Below the pieces are notes generated by a model. That model did no database searches and had not been told where the DNA came from. It saw only the letters and a list, made by a program, of their open reading frames with translations. Position numbers and translations under genes: made by a program. From Renibacterium salmoninarum ATCC 33209 (GTDB lineage: Bacteria; Actinomycetota; Actinomycetes; Actinomycetales; Micrococcaceae), in the NCBI RefSeq assembly GCF_000018885.1, contig NC_010168.1, forward strand, positions 1,116,001 through 1,180,000: a stretch of 64,000 bases of DNA. Direction: 5' to 3'. Every line of letters starts with the position of its first letter. The first letter of the stretch is position 1. This document shows, piece by piece, positions 54,409 through 63,305 of the stretch.

Positions 54409-54830
54409 TGAGATCTCCGAGCGGTGCCCTTGGCTGACCAGTTAGTACCCCAACGTAAGCCAAGCCAGGCCGCACCAAGACCTGCTAAGACTGTTGCCAG
54501 CAAATAACCTATCCAGAGGCCATGCAGGCCGACTCGCGCGTACTGATCGACTGCGTAAAATACCGCTGAAAACGTGGTGAATGAGCCAAGCAATCCAGGG
54601 CCCAAAGCTGCGCGTAGCCACCAACGCGCGGGACGTCGAGACCAAAGCCCGGTAAGGACGCCAAGCGCGAGTGAGCCCGAGAGGTTGATAAACAGCGTGA
54701 CAAAGGGGAACGCCGTCGAACTTTCGGGGAAAAGTAAGCCCAATCCGTAACGTAGTTCGGTGCCAAAGAATCCACCCACTGCAACAGCCAGCCAAGCGCT
54801 AGCTGGCGGCCAGGAAGTGCTCTGGGTCAC
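54405..54830 (-). CDS. crcB: Fluoride channel FluC/CrcB, subunit 2
   Basis: Start taken as GTG 54830, whose GTGA overlaps the mntR stop; an ATG at 54872 in frame would overlap mntR by 46 bp. Four helices: AVAVGGFFGTELRYGLGLL, TLFINLSGSLALGVLTG, GPGLLGSFTTFSAVFYAVD, YLLATVLAGLGAAWLG. Contains the TTFS motif. Pairs with the overlapping downstream subunit. Confidence 0.88.
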   Translation of the reverse strand: MTQSTSWPPASAWLAVAVGGFFGTELRYGLGLLFPESSTAFPFVTLFINLSGSLALGVLTGLWSRRPARWWLRAALGPGLLGSFTTFSAVFYAVDQYARVGLHGLWIGYLLATVLAGLGAAWLGLRWGTNWSAKGTARRSQ

Positions 54831-55534
54831 CGAACCAAACAATCTTGATGCACTGAAGTGTCCACGACCCACAGAGCAGAGCCAACCTCTTCGCTCAGAT
54901 CGATCTCTCGGCTTTGCGAGCCGTCACCCAGACGAACCACCAACGCACCGCCAAAAGGCTTACGATCAATGACTTCCACGGCGGCATCCAACTGAATGTT
55001 TTCGTCGTCTAAATAGCGCAACAACTTCGGATTTTCATCGCTGATCCGAATTATTTGCCCCCGGTGGCCAGAATCCAGCACTGCTAGTTGATGAGCCGGC
55101 GGTAACTCAATGGTGCCGTCAGGCCCAGGAATGGGATCGCCGTGCGGATCTCTGGCTGGGTGGCCAAGTTTCTCGGAAAGCCGTTCGATAAATGTGTCAG
55201 AGACCGCATGTTCTAACGTCTCTGCTTCATCATGAACCTGATCCCAGCGATAACCCAGTTCTTGAGCAAGATAAGTTTCCAGCAATCGATGCCGACGCAC
55301 CATAGAAAGCGCTAGCTTCAGGCCATTGGAGGTCAAAGTGACACTTCCATATGGTTGATGGTCTACTAGCCCGGCATCCTTGAGTTTACGAACCATTTCG
55401 GAAACAGATGAATTGGCAACACCTAGCCGGGTTGCCAATTGTGATGAGTTGATCGGCTTATCTTGCCACTCGGTGTAGGCATAGATGGTCTTGACGTAGT
55501 CTTCGACGCTCGATGAGGTGGGGTTCGCCTTCAC
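54827..55534 (-). CDS. mntR: MntR/DtxR-family metal-dependent repressor
   Basis: 235 residues. N-terminal winged helix (SSVEDYVKTIYAYTEWQDKPINSSQLATRLGVANSSVSEMVRKL), metal-binding/dimerization region (RRHRLLETYLAQELGYRWDQVHDEAETLEHAVSD) with the usual His/Glu ligands, then a C-terminal SH3-like domain. It is 39 bp downstream of mntH and co-transcribed, so it probably senses Mn and represses mntH via the upstream palindrome. An iron-sensing role cannot be excluded. Confidence 0.87.
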   Translation of the reverse strand: MKANPTSSSVEDYVKTIYAYTEWQDKPINSSQLATRLGVANSSVSEMVRKLKDAGLVDHQPYGSVTLTSNGLKLALSMVRRHRLLETYLAQELGYRWDQVHDEAETLEHAVSDTFIERLSEKLGHPARDPHGDPIPGPDGTIELPPAHQLAVLDSGHRGQIIRISDENPKLLRYLDDENIQLDAAVEVIDRKPFGGALVVRLGDGSQSREIDLSEEVGSALWVVDTSVHQDCLVR

Positions 55535-55573
55535 TCACACCACAATACCTTCCCTGGACGGTATAGCTGATAA

Positions 55574-56824
55574 TTAGCTCGTTCCGGTGACTGTAATGAA
55601 CACTAGAGCCAGATTAAGCGCGACGATCAAAATTGCCGACACTATTGAAACTACCCGGAGCACTAACGAGTCGCGGTGTTCGCCCATGATCTTCTTGCTG
55701 AAGGTCAATCGCAGCAACGGGATAAGTGCAAACGGAATGCCAAAACTCAGGGCTACCTGGCTAACCACTAGCGCCCAGGTGGGATCCACGCCGAGGCTGA
55801 GCAGAAGGAGCGCTGGAATAAGACTGATCACTCGACGCAAAAGAAGTGGGACCCGGAAGCTCAGTAATCCAGACATGATGGTCGCCCCGGCATAGCAGCC
55901 GACCGAAGTAGAAGCTAGGCCGGAGGCGAGCAAGCCGATGCCGAAGATGATGCCCACCGCTGGGCCCAGCGACGCAGTGATAGCTTGGTGGGCTCCGGCG
56001 ATGCTGTCCGTGCCGTCGACGCCGCGAAGCGTCGAAGCGGCGAGAAGCAACATGCCAATGTTGACGGTGCCAGCGATAAGTAGCGCAACTACGACGTCGA
56101 CCCTGGTAGCGCGCAAAAGTTGACGCAATTTCCCTGCGCTTGGTGCTTCTGAACCGGCCGGTCGATGCCGGTCCCGGGCTAATGCAGAATGCAGATAGAT
56201 TGCGTGCGGCATGACGGTAGCGCCAAGCATGCTGGCGGCGAGAAGTACCGATTCTGAGCCGCTGAACCGCGGTAGGAGCCCGGCTACCGCGTCGCCGGCA
56301 TTTGGTGGGCTGAATATCAGGCCGAAGAGGAAGCCAACCGTGATGATCGCTAACAAAAAGATAATGACCGATTCGAAATGGCGTTGACCAAATCGATTTT
56401 GCACCGCGAGCATTGCCATCGACAGGACACCAACGATGAGTCCGCCTATGGGGAGGGGGAGTCCGAAGAGTAGATTCAAGGCGATGGCTCCGCCGATTAC
56501 TTCCGCAAGGTCAGTAGCCATCGCCGTGAGCTCAGCTTGGAGCCAGAATGCTCGTCGTGCGGTTGGTTGGAGCCGAGTCCCCAAAACTTCAGGGAGCGAT
56601 TTACCCGTTACCAAGCCCAGCTTGGCTGACTGGTACTGGATCATCATGGCCATCAGATTCGCTGCTACCAAAACCCAGACCAGGAGGTAACCGAACTTTG
56701 CGCCGCTGGTGAGATTCGCGGCGACGTTGCCAGGATCAACGTAAGCAATTGCCGCGACGAAGGCCGGGCCCAGCATGAAAATTGTTCTGGCCGGAACCTT
56801 GATCTTTGACGTCTTTTGCAGCAC
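55574..56824 (-). CDS. mntH: Nramp-type divalent metal transporter MntH
   Basis: 416 residues from GTG 56824 with CAGGAGA upstream. Nramp hallmarks: helix 1 VAAIAYVDPGNVAANL (DPGN metal site) and helix 6 LGATVMPHAIYLHSAL (MPH), about 11 helices. Proton-coupled Mn2+ uptake across the cytoplasmic membrane. First gene of the mntH-mntR-fluC-fluC unit. Intact. Confidence 0.93.
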   Translation of the reverse strand: MLQKTSKIKVPARTIFMLGPAFVAAIAYVDPGNVAANLTSGAKFGYLLVWVLVAANLMAMMIQYQSAKLGLVTGKSLPEVLGTRLQPTARRAFWLQAELTAMATDLAEVIGGAIALNLLFGLPLPIGGLIVGVLSMAMLAVQNRFGQRHFESVIIFLLAIITVGFLFGLIFSPPNAGDAVAGLLPRFSGSESVLLAASMLGATVMPHAIYLHSALARDRHRPAGSEAPSAGKLRQLLRATRVDVVVALLIAGTVNIGMLLLAASTLRGVDGTDSIAGAHQAITASLGPAVGIIFGIGLLASGLASTSVGCYAGATIMSGLLSFRVPLLLRRVISLIPALLLLSLGVDPTWALVVSQVALSFGIPFALIPLLRLTFSKKIMGEHRDSLVLRVVSIVSAILIVALNLALVFITVTGTS

Positions 56825-56845
56825 ACATTCTCCTGAAAATCGGTG

Positions 56846-56885
56846 TGCCTACTAAAATAATTTAGGCATAACGAAATTCTAGGCT
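56846..56885. promoter_or_regulatory. Candidate MntR operator upstream of mntH
   Basis: TGCCTA (56846-56851) and TAGGCA (56863-56868) are perfect inverted arms with an 11-bp AT-rich spacer. A third TAGGC half-site is at 56880-56884. The spacing and half-site resemble DtxR/MntR-family sites. It lies 22 bp from the mntH start. Confidence 0.6.
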
Positions 56886-56910
56886 TATGGCTTCGATTTG
56901 GCAATCAAGC

Positions 56911-57729
56911 TCAGGACTTTTTTACCTGCCGAGCAATCGTCAGATAGGGCAAATCAAGTTGATCCTCGGCTCGGTGTCCTAGATGCTCAAAAAGGTACCA
57001 GTTCATGTTCTGGATAACCTTCGCGCGGCTTGTTTCGTTGGCGCGCAGATAGTAGCTCCGAGATTTGACCAATTCAATCAACTCCGCTGGGCAGAGAGTT
57101 TGGTTCCAATGGCTCAAATGCGAACGCGCTGGGCTAAACTCCTTGCCAATGACGGGTTGATGATCGCTTTGATGAACGTCACCGGCGTGCATGATTCTGG
57201 ACAGTCGATGTACCCAAGGCACACGTACGTCCAGCTGGTTCCAAATGAGGCCGAATGTGCCGCCTGGACGCAACACTCGTGCGATTTCAGTGCTCGCCGC
57301 GATCGGATCGAACCAATGCCAGGCCTGGGCAACCAGCACTGCATCGGCGCTCGCTGTTGCCAACGAGCTACCTTCAGCGCTGCCGACCACTGTGCGTACC
57401 TCTGGAAAGCGTTGATTAAGCTGTCTGAGCATATTCGCCGAAGGATCAACTGCCGTCACCTCGAGTCCAATGTCAACGAGCCGCTCAGTGAATTTTCCGG
57501 TGCCTGCGCCAAGGTCAACCACTTGTTTCGCCCCGGCCGGAACCAGCCAGCGAGCGGGTCCGTCCGGATAACCAGGGCGAACCCGCTCGTAAAGTTCACC
57601 GCCGGTGGCAAAAGCCGAGCCGAGCTCGCGACGTCGAAGATCTTCAATTTTGGGCCCGCTTGATTGCTGCGGATTGATGGGCACGAGTGCGGCCTCCTCA
57701 TAGCGGTTTGCGTGTTTCAGCGCCTCCAC
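56911..57729 (-). CDS. Class I SAM-dependent methyltransferase
   Basis: 272 residues; methyltransferase_11 fold with motif I VVDLGAGTGKFTERL, motif II/post-I VTAVDPSANML, and LRPGGTFGLIWNQ. Substrate unknown. It starts 27 nt after the desulfurase-like gene on the same strand, so both may respond to the SAM-IV riboswitch, which would link SAM level with a SAM-consuming enzyme. Intact. Confidence 0.8.
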   Translation of the reverse strand: MEALKHANRYEEAALVPINPQQSSGPKIEDLRRRELGSAFATGGELYERVRPGYPDGPARWLVPAGAKQVVDLGAGTGKFTERLVDIGLEVTAVDPSANMLRQLNQRFPEVRTVVGSAEGSSLATASADAVLVAQAWHWFDPIAASTEIARVLRPGGTFGLIWNQLDVRVPWVHRLSRIMHAGDVHQSDHQPVIGKEFSPARSHLSHWNQTLCPAELIELVKSRSYYLRANETSRAKVIQNMNWYLFEHLGHRAEDQLDLPYLTIARQVKKS

Positions 57730-57756
57730 TCTAATCCACCCGGCTACCCGGGCGAA

Positions 57757-59152
57757 CTATTCAGTTGCGCACGGCGCAGCGCCAGCGGTGCCGTGGGTAT
57801 TGGGCGCCCAGTCGGGGAAGACCCGGGAGTCATTGGCCGGTACCCAACGGCCGGCGTCGACGACGTAGTCCCAGCTAGGGCCTTGTTCTACCAAAGTGCG
57901 GACGCCAGCAATAAGTTGGTTGACGTCCTCAAGTCTGGACCCGACGCCGAAGCTCGCGCGAAGAGATTCCGGAAGGCAGCCCTAAACGGCGCAGCAAGGG
58001 GTGGGCGCAAAACCTGCCATCGCGGACGCCAACGGCAAATTCCGCGGACAAGAACGCCGCAGCCAAGCCTGAATCGTAGCCTTCGATCGAGAAATTTACC
58101 ACGCCGATGCTGCCGCCGCCGGGGTAACTATCGGTGTCTTTAAACAGCGTGTGTACCCGAACGCCCGGGATCTCTGCCAATGTCTCAATTAGCGTGCTTC
58201 GAAGCTGGTCTTCGTGCTCGCGCCAAGCAATCGGGTCCAGGTTAGCTAGCGCCTCGGCGGCCCGGGCCAATGTCGCGGCGCCCAAGACATTCGGCGTGCC
58301 GCCTTCATGCCTTGCGGGGCCTTCTGCCCAGCTGACCGAATCAAGTCGGACTTCGCGCACCGCACCGCCACCAAAGAGATTGGGTAGGCCGCCGTCGAGC
58401 CAATCAGGGCGACCAACCAACACGCCCGCGCCAAAGGGAGCGTAGAGCTTGTGGCCAGAAAAGGCTAGATAGTCAATGCCAGCGGCGCTGATATCGATGC
58501 GGCGGTGCGGAGCCAACTGCGCCGCGTCGACGACGATCCTGGCTCCGTGTCGATGGGCCAATGCGGCCAGCTCGGCTACTGGGAGAATTTCGCCAGTGAC
58601 GTTTGAGGCGCCAGTGATAGCGAGTAGCGAAACCGGTCCAGCAGCAAACTCTGCTTCAAGTACCGAAATTGTCTCGGCAATAGTGTCCGCAGCGAGCACG
58701 CTTCGATGCGGTAGCGACTGCCAAGGCAGCAGATTAGCGTGATGCTCAATATCCAAATACAGCACGTCGCCCTGCGTTGCGCCGTCCGCTTCTGGCAGGC
58801 AACGAGCCAACAGATTCAGCGAATCAGTGGTGTTCCGCGTGAAAATCACGGCGTCGTCTGCTCGGCCACCGATAAAGGTTCGTACGATGTTTCGAGCATT
58901 TTCATAGACCGAGGTGCTGATTTGCGAGGCATAGCCAGCGCCACGATGAACACTGGCGTAATAAGGCAAGATTTCCTGCAAATACTCAGCAACCGATTCG
59001 ATTGCCGGAGCAGAAGCAGCATAATCCAGATTGACGTACCGGGTTTGACCGCCGTGAATCAGCGGTGCTTGTAGTTCTGCACCCACAACCGGAAGTAACG
59101 CGGGCAGATCGATCTTATTCGGGGCGGGGTTTTCGACAGTAAGCGTGCTCAT
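57757..59152 (-). pseudogene. Cysteine desulfurase-like PLP enzyme (class V aminotransferase), frameshifted near the C terminus
   Basis: Start ATG 59152 with GAGG upstream. Class V PLP fold: NLDYAASAPA, HRGAGYASQ, FTRNTTDSLNLLA, DIEHHANLLPW, VDAAQLAPHRRID, and the PLP lysine in LAFSGHKLYAPFG. An extra base at about 57967 changes the frame after LGLPSG. Correcting it gives SLRASFGVGSRLEDVNQLI and a tail to TAG 57757, the expected C terminus. The uncorrected frame adds only 14 residues of junk, so partial activity is possible. Controlled by the SAM-IV riboswitch, suggesting a role in sulfur metabolism. Confidence 0.85.
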
Positions 59153-59204
59153 GAGACCTCGTTTAAAGAAAACCTCCACTGTTTGGCCGTGACAGGCCTG
59201 GAAG

Positions 59205-59316
59205 GTCGCGCTTGCCGGGACCACTCCGGTCCGGCCAGGTCGTCACCCGGGGCACCCCGCCGCGATAGGAGGGTTGCCGGCCAGCAAACCGGGGTTTAAC
59301 GCTGGCACTCGTGACC
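59205..59316 (-). promoter_or_regulatory. SAM-IV riboswitch
   Basis: On the minus strand the RNA begins GGUCACGAGUGCCAGC and contains the core AACCCUCC and the GGGGUGCCCCGGGUGA pseudoknot/stem region, ending in GACCUGG and a following G/C-rich hairpin. These are the conserved blocks of the actinobacterial SAM-IV class. It lies about 50 bp before the desulfurase-like gene. It probably reduces expression when S-adenosylmethionine is high. Confidence 0.85.
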
Positions 59317-59378
59317 TGAAACAAGCCTAAAGGAATCAGGCAGGTCTTCGCACACTGTTACGGAACACTGCTTTGTGC

Positions 59379-60191
59379 TTAGATCAGCGGATCCAGCTGT
59401 GGGTTCAGCAGACGCAATACTTCTGAGTGCAGAATTCCATTAGTGGCCAAGGCATTTCCACCAAAGGGGCCTTCCGTGCCTTCCAAGGAGGTGAATCTGC
59501 CGCCGGCTTCAGTCACGATGGGAACCAAAGCTGCCATATCGTGCAGGTTCAGCTCGGGTTCGCAGGCGATGTCTACCGCGCCTTCGGCAACTAGGCAGTA
59601 CGACCAGAAATCGCCGTAGGCCCGGCTCCGCCAGGTGGAATCCATTAAAGTAGTGAATTCGGAAAGATTGCCCCGCTCACGCCAGCCCTTAAGCGAGGAA
59701 TAAGACAAGGAAGCATCGGCTAGTTTTGACACGTTGGAGACTCGAAGTCTGCTCGCTGCAGCCAAAGATTTTCCAGTGAATGCACCGGTCCCTTTAGAAG
59801 CCCACCAACGTTTGCCCAGCGCTGGCGCACTGACTAACCCGACGACCGGCACGCCCTCATCTACCAAGCAGATCAGCGTGGCCCAGACCGGCACGCCCCG
59901 AACAAAGTTTTTAGTACCATCAATCGGATCGATGATCCACCGGCGGGATCCATGGCCGGAACTGCCAAATTCCTCGCCTAAGATCGCATCTCGCGGCCGA
60001 GACCTCGACAACTGGCTCCGGATCGCCTCTTCAGCGCTTTTGTCTGCGTCAGTTACCGGAGTCAGGTCGGGCTTGGTCTCAATTTTCAGATCGAGAGCCT
60101 TGAATCGGTCCATAGTCTGAGCATCAACGGAGTCTGCGATGACGTGCGCGAGGCGTAGATCATCGTTGTAACCTTGCGGGGCGAAGTTCAT
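59379..60191 (-). CDS. hisN: Histidinol-phosphatase, inositol monophosphatase family
   Basis: 270 residues: metal motifs GEEFG and [53 protein letters not shown]. In actinobacteria HisN of this family removes phosphate from histidinol-P in His biosynthesis. Position beside rsgA and aroA is the conserved actinobacterial context. Open frame. Confidence 0.85.
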   Translation of the reverse strand: MNFAPQGYNDDLRLAHVIADSVDAQTMDRFKALDLKIETKPDLTPVTDADKSAEEAIRSQLSRSRPRDAILGEEFGSSGHGSRRWIIDPIDGTKNFVRGVPVWATLICLVDEGVPVVGLVSAPALGKRWWASKGTGAFTGKSLAAASRLRVSNVSKLADASLSYSSLKGWRERGNLSEFTTLMDSTWRSRAYGDFWSYCLVAEGAVDIACEPELNLHDMAALVPIVTEAGGRFTSLEGTEGPFGGNALATNGILHSEVLRLLNPQLDPLI

Positions 60192-60237
60192 GCCTCAACG
60201 CTATCCTGAAATTTCAAGAATTCTGAGTATTCTTCGC

Positions 60238-61335
60238 TCAGTTCGAGCTCGTGCCTGTATTCGACGGACTTGCCAGCACTGCGGCAAGCAAACGGCGGAA
60301 GGATGCTAATCGTTCTGGTCCGCTTTCACCGGCGTTTCCCTCCGTAACCCAAGCGTCTAGCCCGCATTCGGGCGCCTCGGCGTCGTGCTTGCAACCGCGT
60401 GGGCAATCTTCCAAGCCCGGTAATAAATCAGGGAAGGCGTTCAAGATCCGGGCCGGATCAACATGCGCTAAACCAAATGATCTAATGCCAGGTGTATCAA
60501 TAATCCAACTACCGGGCTGAGCTTCGGCGAGTGGCAGCGCAAGCGCGGATGAAGAGGTATGCCGGCCACGGCCAGTCACCAAATTTACGCCGCCGGTTGC
60601 ACGGGCAGCACCGGTGAGTGCGTTGACCATAGTGGATTTCCCGACGCCGGAATGGCCAACCAGAACCGAGACTTTGCCATTTAGATGTTCGCTGAGTTTT
60701 TCCACTGCGTCATTCGCTAACGCTGCAGATCCAGTTTCTGCTTGAACGCCAATTGTTCGGCTGAGCACGATGGTGAAATCGAGCTGTTCATAATGTGCCA
60801 GCAATTCGGCTGGGTCTTTCACATCCGTTTTGGTGATGAGCAGGATCGGATCGAGCCCAGCATCGTAGGCGGCAACTAGTGCGCGGTCGATAAAACCGGT
60901 GCGAGGCTCGGGGTTTGCCGCAGCGACCACAATGACCAGCTGGTCCGCATTGGCCACTAACACTCGCTCAACTGGATCGGAATCATCAGCAGAACGACGT
61001 AACAGAGTTTTGCGTCCCTCTATCCGAACCAATCGAGACAAAGTGTCTGGCTCGCCGGAAGTATCACCGACTAGCGAGACGAAATCACCTACGACAACTG
61101 GTGAGCGACGCAGTTCGCGGGCTCGGGCGGCGATCAAGACGCGTTCAGTATCGAGTCCTTCGTCAACGATCGCGGTATAGCGGCCGCGGTCGACAGTGAT
61201 AATCCGACCGATGAGTGCGTCAGAATACGCTGGTCGATCTTTGGTTCGCGGACGAGTTCCTTTTTTGTTAGGCCGAATCCGAACATCAGACTCATCCCAT
61301 TCGCGGGCCACTATTGAGCCAACATCCGGTGCCAT
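60238..61335 (-). CDS. rsgA: Ribosome small-subunit-dependent GTPase RsgA
   Basis: 365 residues. OB-fold N terminus (GRIITVDRGRYTAIVDEG), circularly permuted GTPase with NKxD-type ITKTD, P-loop GHSGVGKSTMVNAL and DTPG (IIDTPGIRSFGL), then the Zn finger CPRGCKHDAEAPEC. Late-stage 30S assembly factor. Overlaps aroA by 25 bp. Confidence 0.93.
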   Translation of the reverse strand: MAPDVGSIVAREWDESDVRIRPNKKGTRPRTKDRPAYSDALIGRIITVDRGRYTAIVDEGLDTERVLIAARARELRRSPVVVGDFVSLVGDTSGEPDTLSRLVRIEGRKTLLRRSADDSDPVERVLVANADQLVIVVAAANPEPRTGFIDRALVAAYDAGLDPILLITKTDVKDPAELLAHYEQLDFTIVLSRTIGVQAETGSAALANDAVEKLSEHLNGKVSVLVGHSGVGKSTMVNALTGAARATGGVNLVTGRGRHTSSSALALPLAEAQPGSWIIDTPGIRSFGLAHVDPARILNAFPDLLPGLEDCPRGCKHDAEAPECGLDAWVTEGNAGESGPERLASFRRLLAAVLASPSNTGTSSN

Positions 61336-62696
61336 AGTTCGGGAAACTCCGGCATTGTCTTTGCTGTGGTCGCGATATTTTCGACGGCGACGCCGGGCAC
61401 TGCAAGACCGATGATCGCGCCCGCAGTAGCCATTCGGTGGTCGGCGTAGCTGTGGAATATCCCGCTATGCAAGGGCTGTGGCTCGATGATTAGGCCATCG
61501 GCAGTCTCAGCCACGTGCCCACCGAGGGCATTGATCTCAGCCGCAAGAGCGGCAAGGCGGTCGGTCTCGTGCCCACGAAGATGAGCGATGCCGGTTAGTC
61601 TGCTGGGTCCCTCGGCCAAGGCACAGAGTGCAGCAACCGTAGGCGCCAGTTCTGAGGTGTCAGCTAGCTCTACGCCGCTAATGTGTGCGCCGCCAGTCAC
61701 TATGAGCGTGTCGCCCTCCAGGACGACGTCGGCGCCAAAGGCGGTAAGAATTTCGCGCCAAGAATCACCGACTTGGCTTGTGTGAACTGGCCAACCCGTG
61801 ATGCGGACCGTGCCTCTGGACACCAGCGCTGCGGCAAGGAACGGGCCAGCATTTGATAAATCCTGTTCGACGATGACATCGAAGGCTCGGATCGGTCCAG
61901 CAGCGACGATCCAATGATTCGGTACCGAATCATCTACCTCGACGCCAGCTTCGCGTAACAGGCGGACAGTCATTGCGATGTGATCTAGGCTCGGCACCGG
62001 CTTGCCAAGGTGTTCCAGATGCAGCCCGTTTTTGAACTGTGGCGCGGCAAGTAGCAAAGCTGAAACGAATTGTGAGGATCCCGAAGAATCGAGTGAAATA
62101 TAGCCACCCTCGACGGATCCAGCAGCGTCGAGTACGAAGGGGAGGCTTTGCGGCAGAGCCGTGTTTTGGCTCGCGTCTTCGGCGGCGTGATCTTCTTGAA
62201 CCGATTGGACAGATTGAACAGATTTGACCGGTCGAACAGCGACGCCTAATGAACTCAATGAGGTCAGCACCGGTCCCATCGGACGCAGCCGGGCATGTTC
62301 ATCGCCGTCGAACTGGATTAGACCCTCAACGAGAGCGGCAAGCGGCGGCACGAAGCGCATGACCGTGCCAGCCAAACCACAGTCGATAGCAGTTTGACCG
62401 ATTTTTTGTCCTACTTTGATCGGCGTTACCAGAAGGTCCGGACCGTAAGCGCCTTGCCCCGGCGTCTCCTTAATTTCTGCACCAAGCTGCCGCAAGGCTT
62501 GAACCATCAGGAGTGAATCACGTGAGTGCAGCGGGGCGCGAAGTCGGGAAGGACCATCGGCAAGCGCCGCCAAAACGAGATAGCGATTGGTTAGTGATTT
62601 AGAGCCGGGTACCGTGAGATCAGCCGAGATGGGCTTTTCTGCAACCGGGGCTGGCCATAAGTTATCGGATTCAAGCATTGTTCCGGTTTGGTTCAC
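61311..62696 (-). CDS. aroA: 3-phosphoshikimate 1-carboxyvinyltransferase (EPSP synthase)
   Basis: 461 residues. Motifs: LTVPGSKSLTNRYLVLAALA, DCGLAGTVMRFVPPLAAL, DSSGSSQFVSALLLAAP, SYADHRMATAGAIIGLAV. Shikimate pathway step 6. Contains an unusual insert around residues 156-183 (KSVQSVQSVQED...) built from 9-bp repeats. Stop overlaps rsgA; start overlaps the DoxX gene stop. Active-site motifs look intact. Confidence 0.93.
   Translation of the reverse strand: MNQTGTMLESDNLWPAPVAEKPISADLTVPGSKSLTNRYLVLAALADGPSRLRAPLHSRDSLLMVQALRQLGAEIKETPGQGAYGPDLLVTPIKVGQKIGQTAIDCGLAGTVMRFVPPLAALVEGLIQFDGDEHARLRPMGPVLTSLSSLGVAVRPVKSVQSVQSVQEDHAAEDASQNTALPQSLPFVLDAAGSVEGGYISLDSSGSSQFVSALLLAAPQFKNGLHLEHLGKPVPSLDHIAMTVRLLREAGVEVDDSVPNHWIVAAGPIRAFDVIVEQDLSNAGPFLAAALVSRGTVRITGWPVHTSQVGDSWREILTAFGADVVLEGDTLIVTGGAHISGVELADTSELAPTVAALCALAEGPSRLTGIAHLRGHETDRLAALAAEINALGGHVAETADGLIIEPQPLHSGIFHSYADHRMATAGAIIGLAVPGVAVENIATTAKTMPEFPELWHRMLAQ
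62196..62231. repeat. Degenerate 9-bp tandem repeat in aroA
   Basis: Four imperfect 9-bp units (TTGAACCGA, TTGGACAGA, TTGAACAGA, TTTGACCGG) encode the SVQ repeats in EPSP synthase. In-frame expansion, outside the catalytic motifs. Confidence 0.7.
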
Positions 62697-63196
62697 TATC
62701 CCTGCACCGCGTCAGAGATCGAGTTTGCAGTCTTTTTCAATTGCTTCTTGCCAGCCTTTTTGCCAGATTCGGCCAAATGCTCCGCGCGCCAGGCGAGGCC
62801 GGGCTTGCCAGCAGTATCAACAGATGCCAGTAAGACTCCGCCAAGCAGAGAGACGTTCTTCAGCAATTGCGTACGCTGCCACCGTCGGCCTTCAGCCGTG
62901 GTGGTGTCTGCTGAGCCGAACTCGGCTGTGGCGTTGACGGTTGAAGTAACCGCCAATAAGAATCCAGCGAAACGAGGGAGCTTTCCCACCGCGAGTAAAA
63001 TTCCGGCGCCAAGCTGCACTCCGCCGATGGCCCGGGCTACGAGTTTTTCGTCTGCTTTGGGCAACGCATTGGCCACAGGCCGGAGGACTATGCCCAGGTT
63101 TTGAGCCGTTTCGTCCGCGTGTCGGATTCTGCCGATCCCGCCGACAATGAAACTCGAAGCGAGCAACGGACGAGCTATGGCGCGGACGAGTGACAT
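62696..63196 (-). CDS. DoxX-family membrane protein
   Basis: 166 residues from ATG 63196 (AGGAGG 6 nt upstream). Four hydrophobic segments: PLLASSFIVGGIGRIRH, AIGGVQLGAGILLAVGKLP, FAGFLLAVTSTVNATAEF, LLKNVSLLGGVLLASVDT. The DoxX pattern is clear. Function unknown, often linked to redox or thiol stress. The neighbouring divergent sigma factor is of the SigR/SigH type. Confidence 0.83.
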   Translation of the reverse strand: MSLVRAIARPLLASSFIVGGIGRIRHADETAQNLGIVLRPVANALPKADEKLVARAIGGVQLGAGILLAVGKLPRFAGFLLAVTSTVNATAEFGSADTTTAEGRRWQRTQLLKNVSLLGGVLLASVDTAGKPGLAWRAEHLAESGKKAGKKQLKKTANSISDAVQG

Positions 63197-63305
63197 CAAG
63201 AGCCTCCTGTTGATTGGTGCTGGTGAGTTCTAGTCTGGCACTTTTACGGAATAATTTCGCTCCCGGCCAAGTTTGGATGGTTAGAAGTCGAGAGAAAAGG
63301 ACATC

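Noticed and set aside
54380..54900. Fluoride riboswitch before fluC
   Set aside because: The fluC genes overlap mntR and each other; there is no leader long enough and no recognisable motif.
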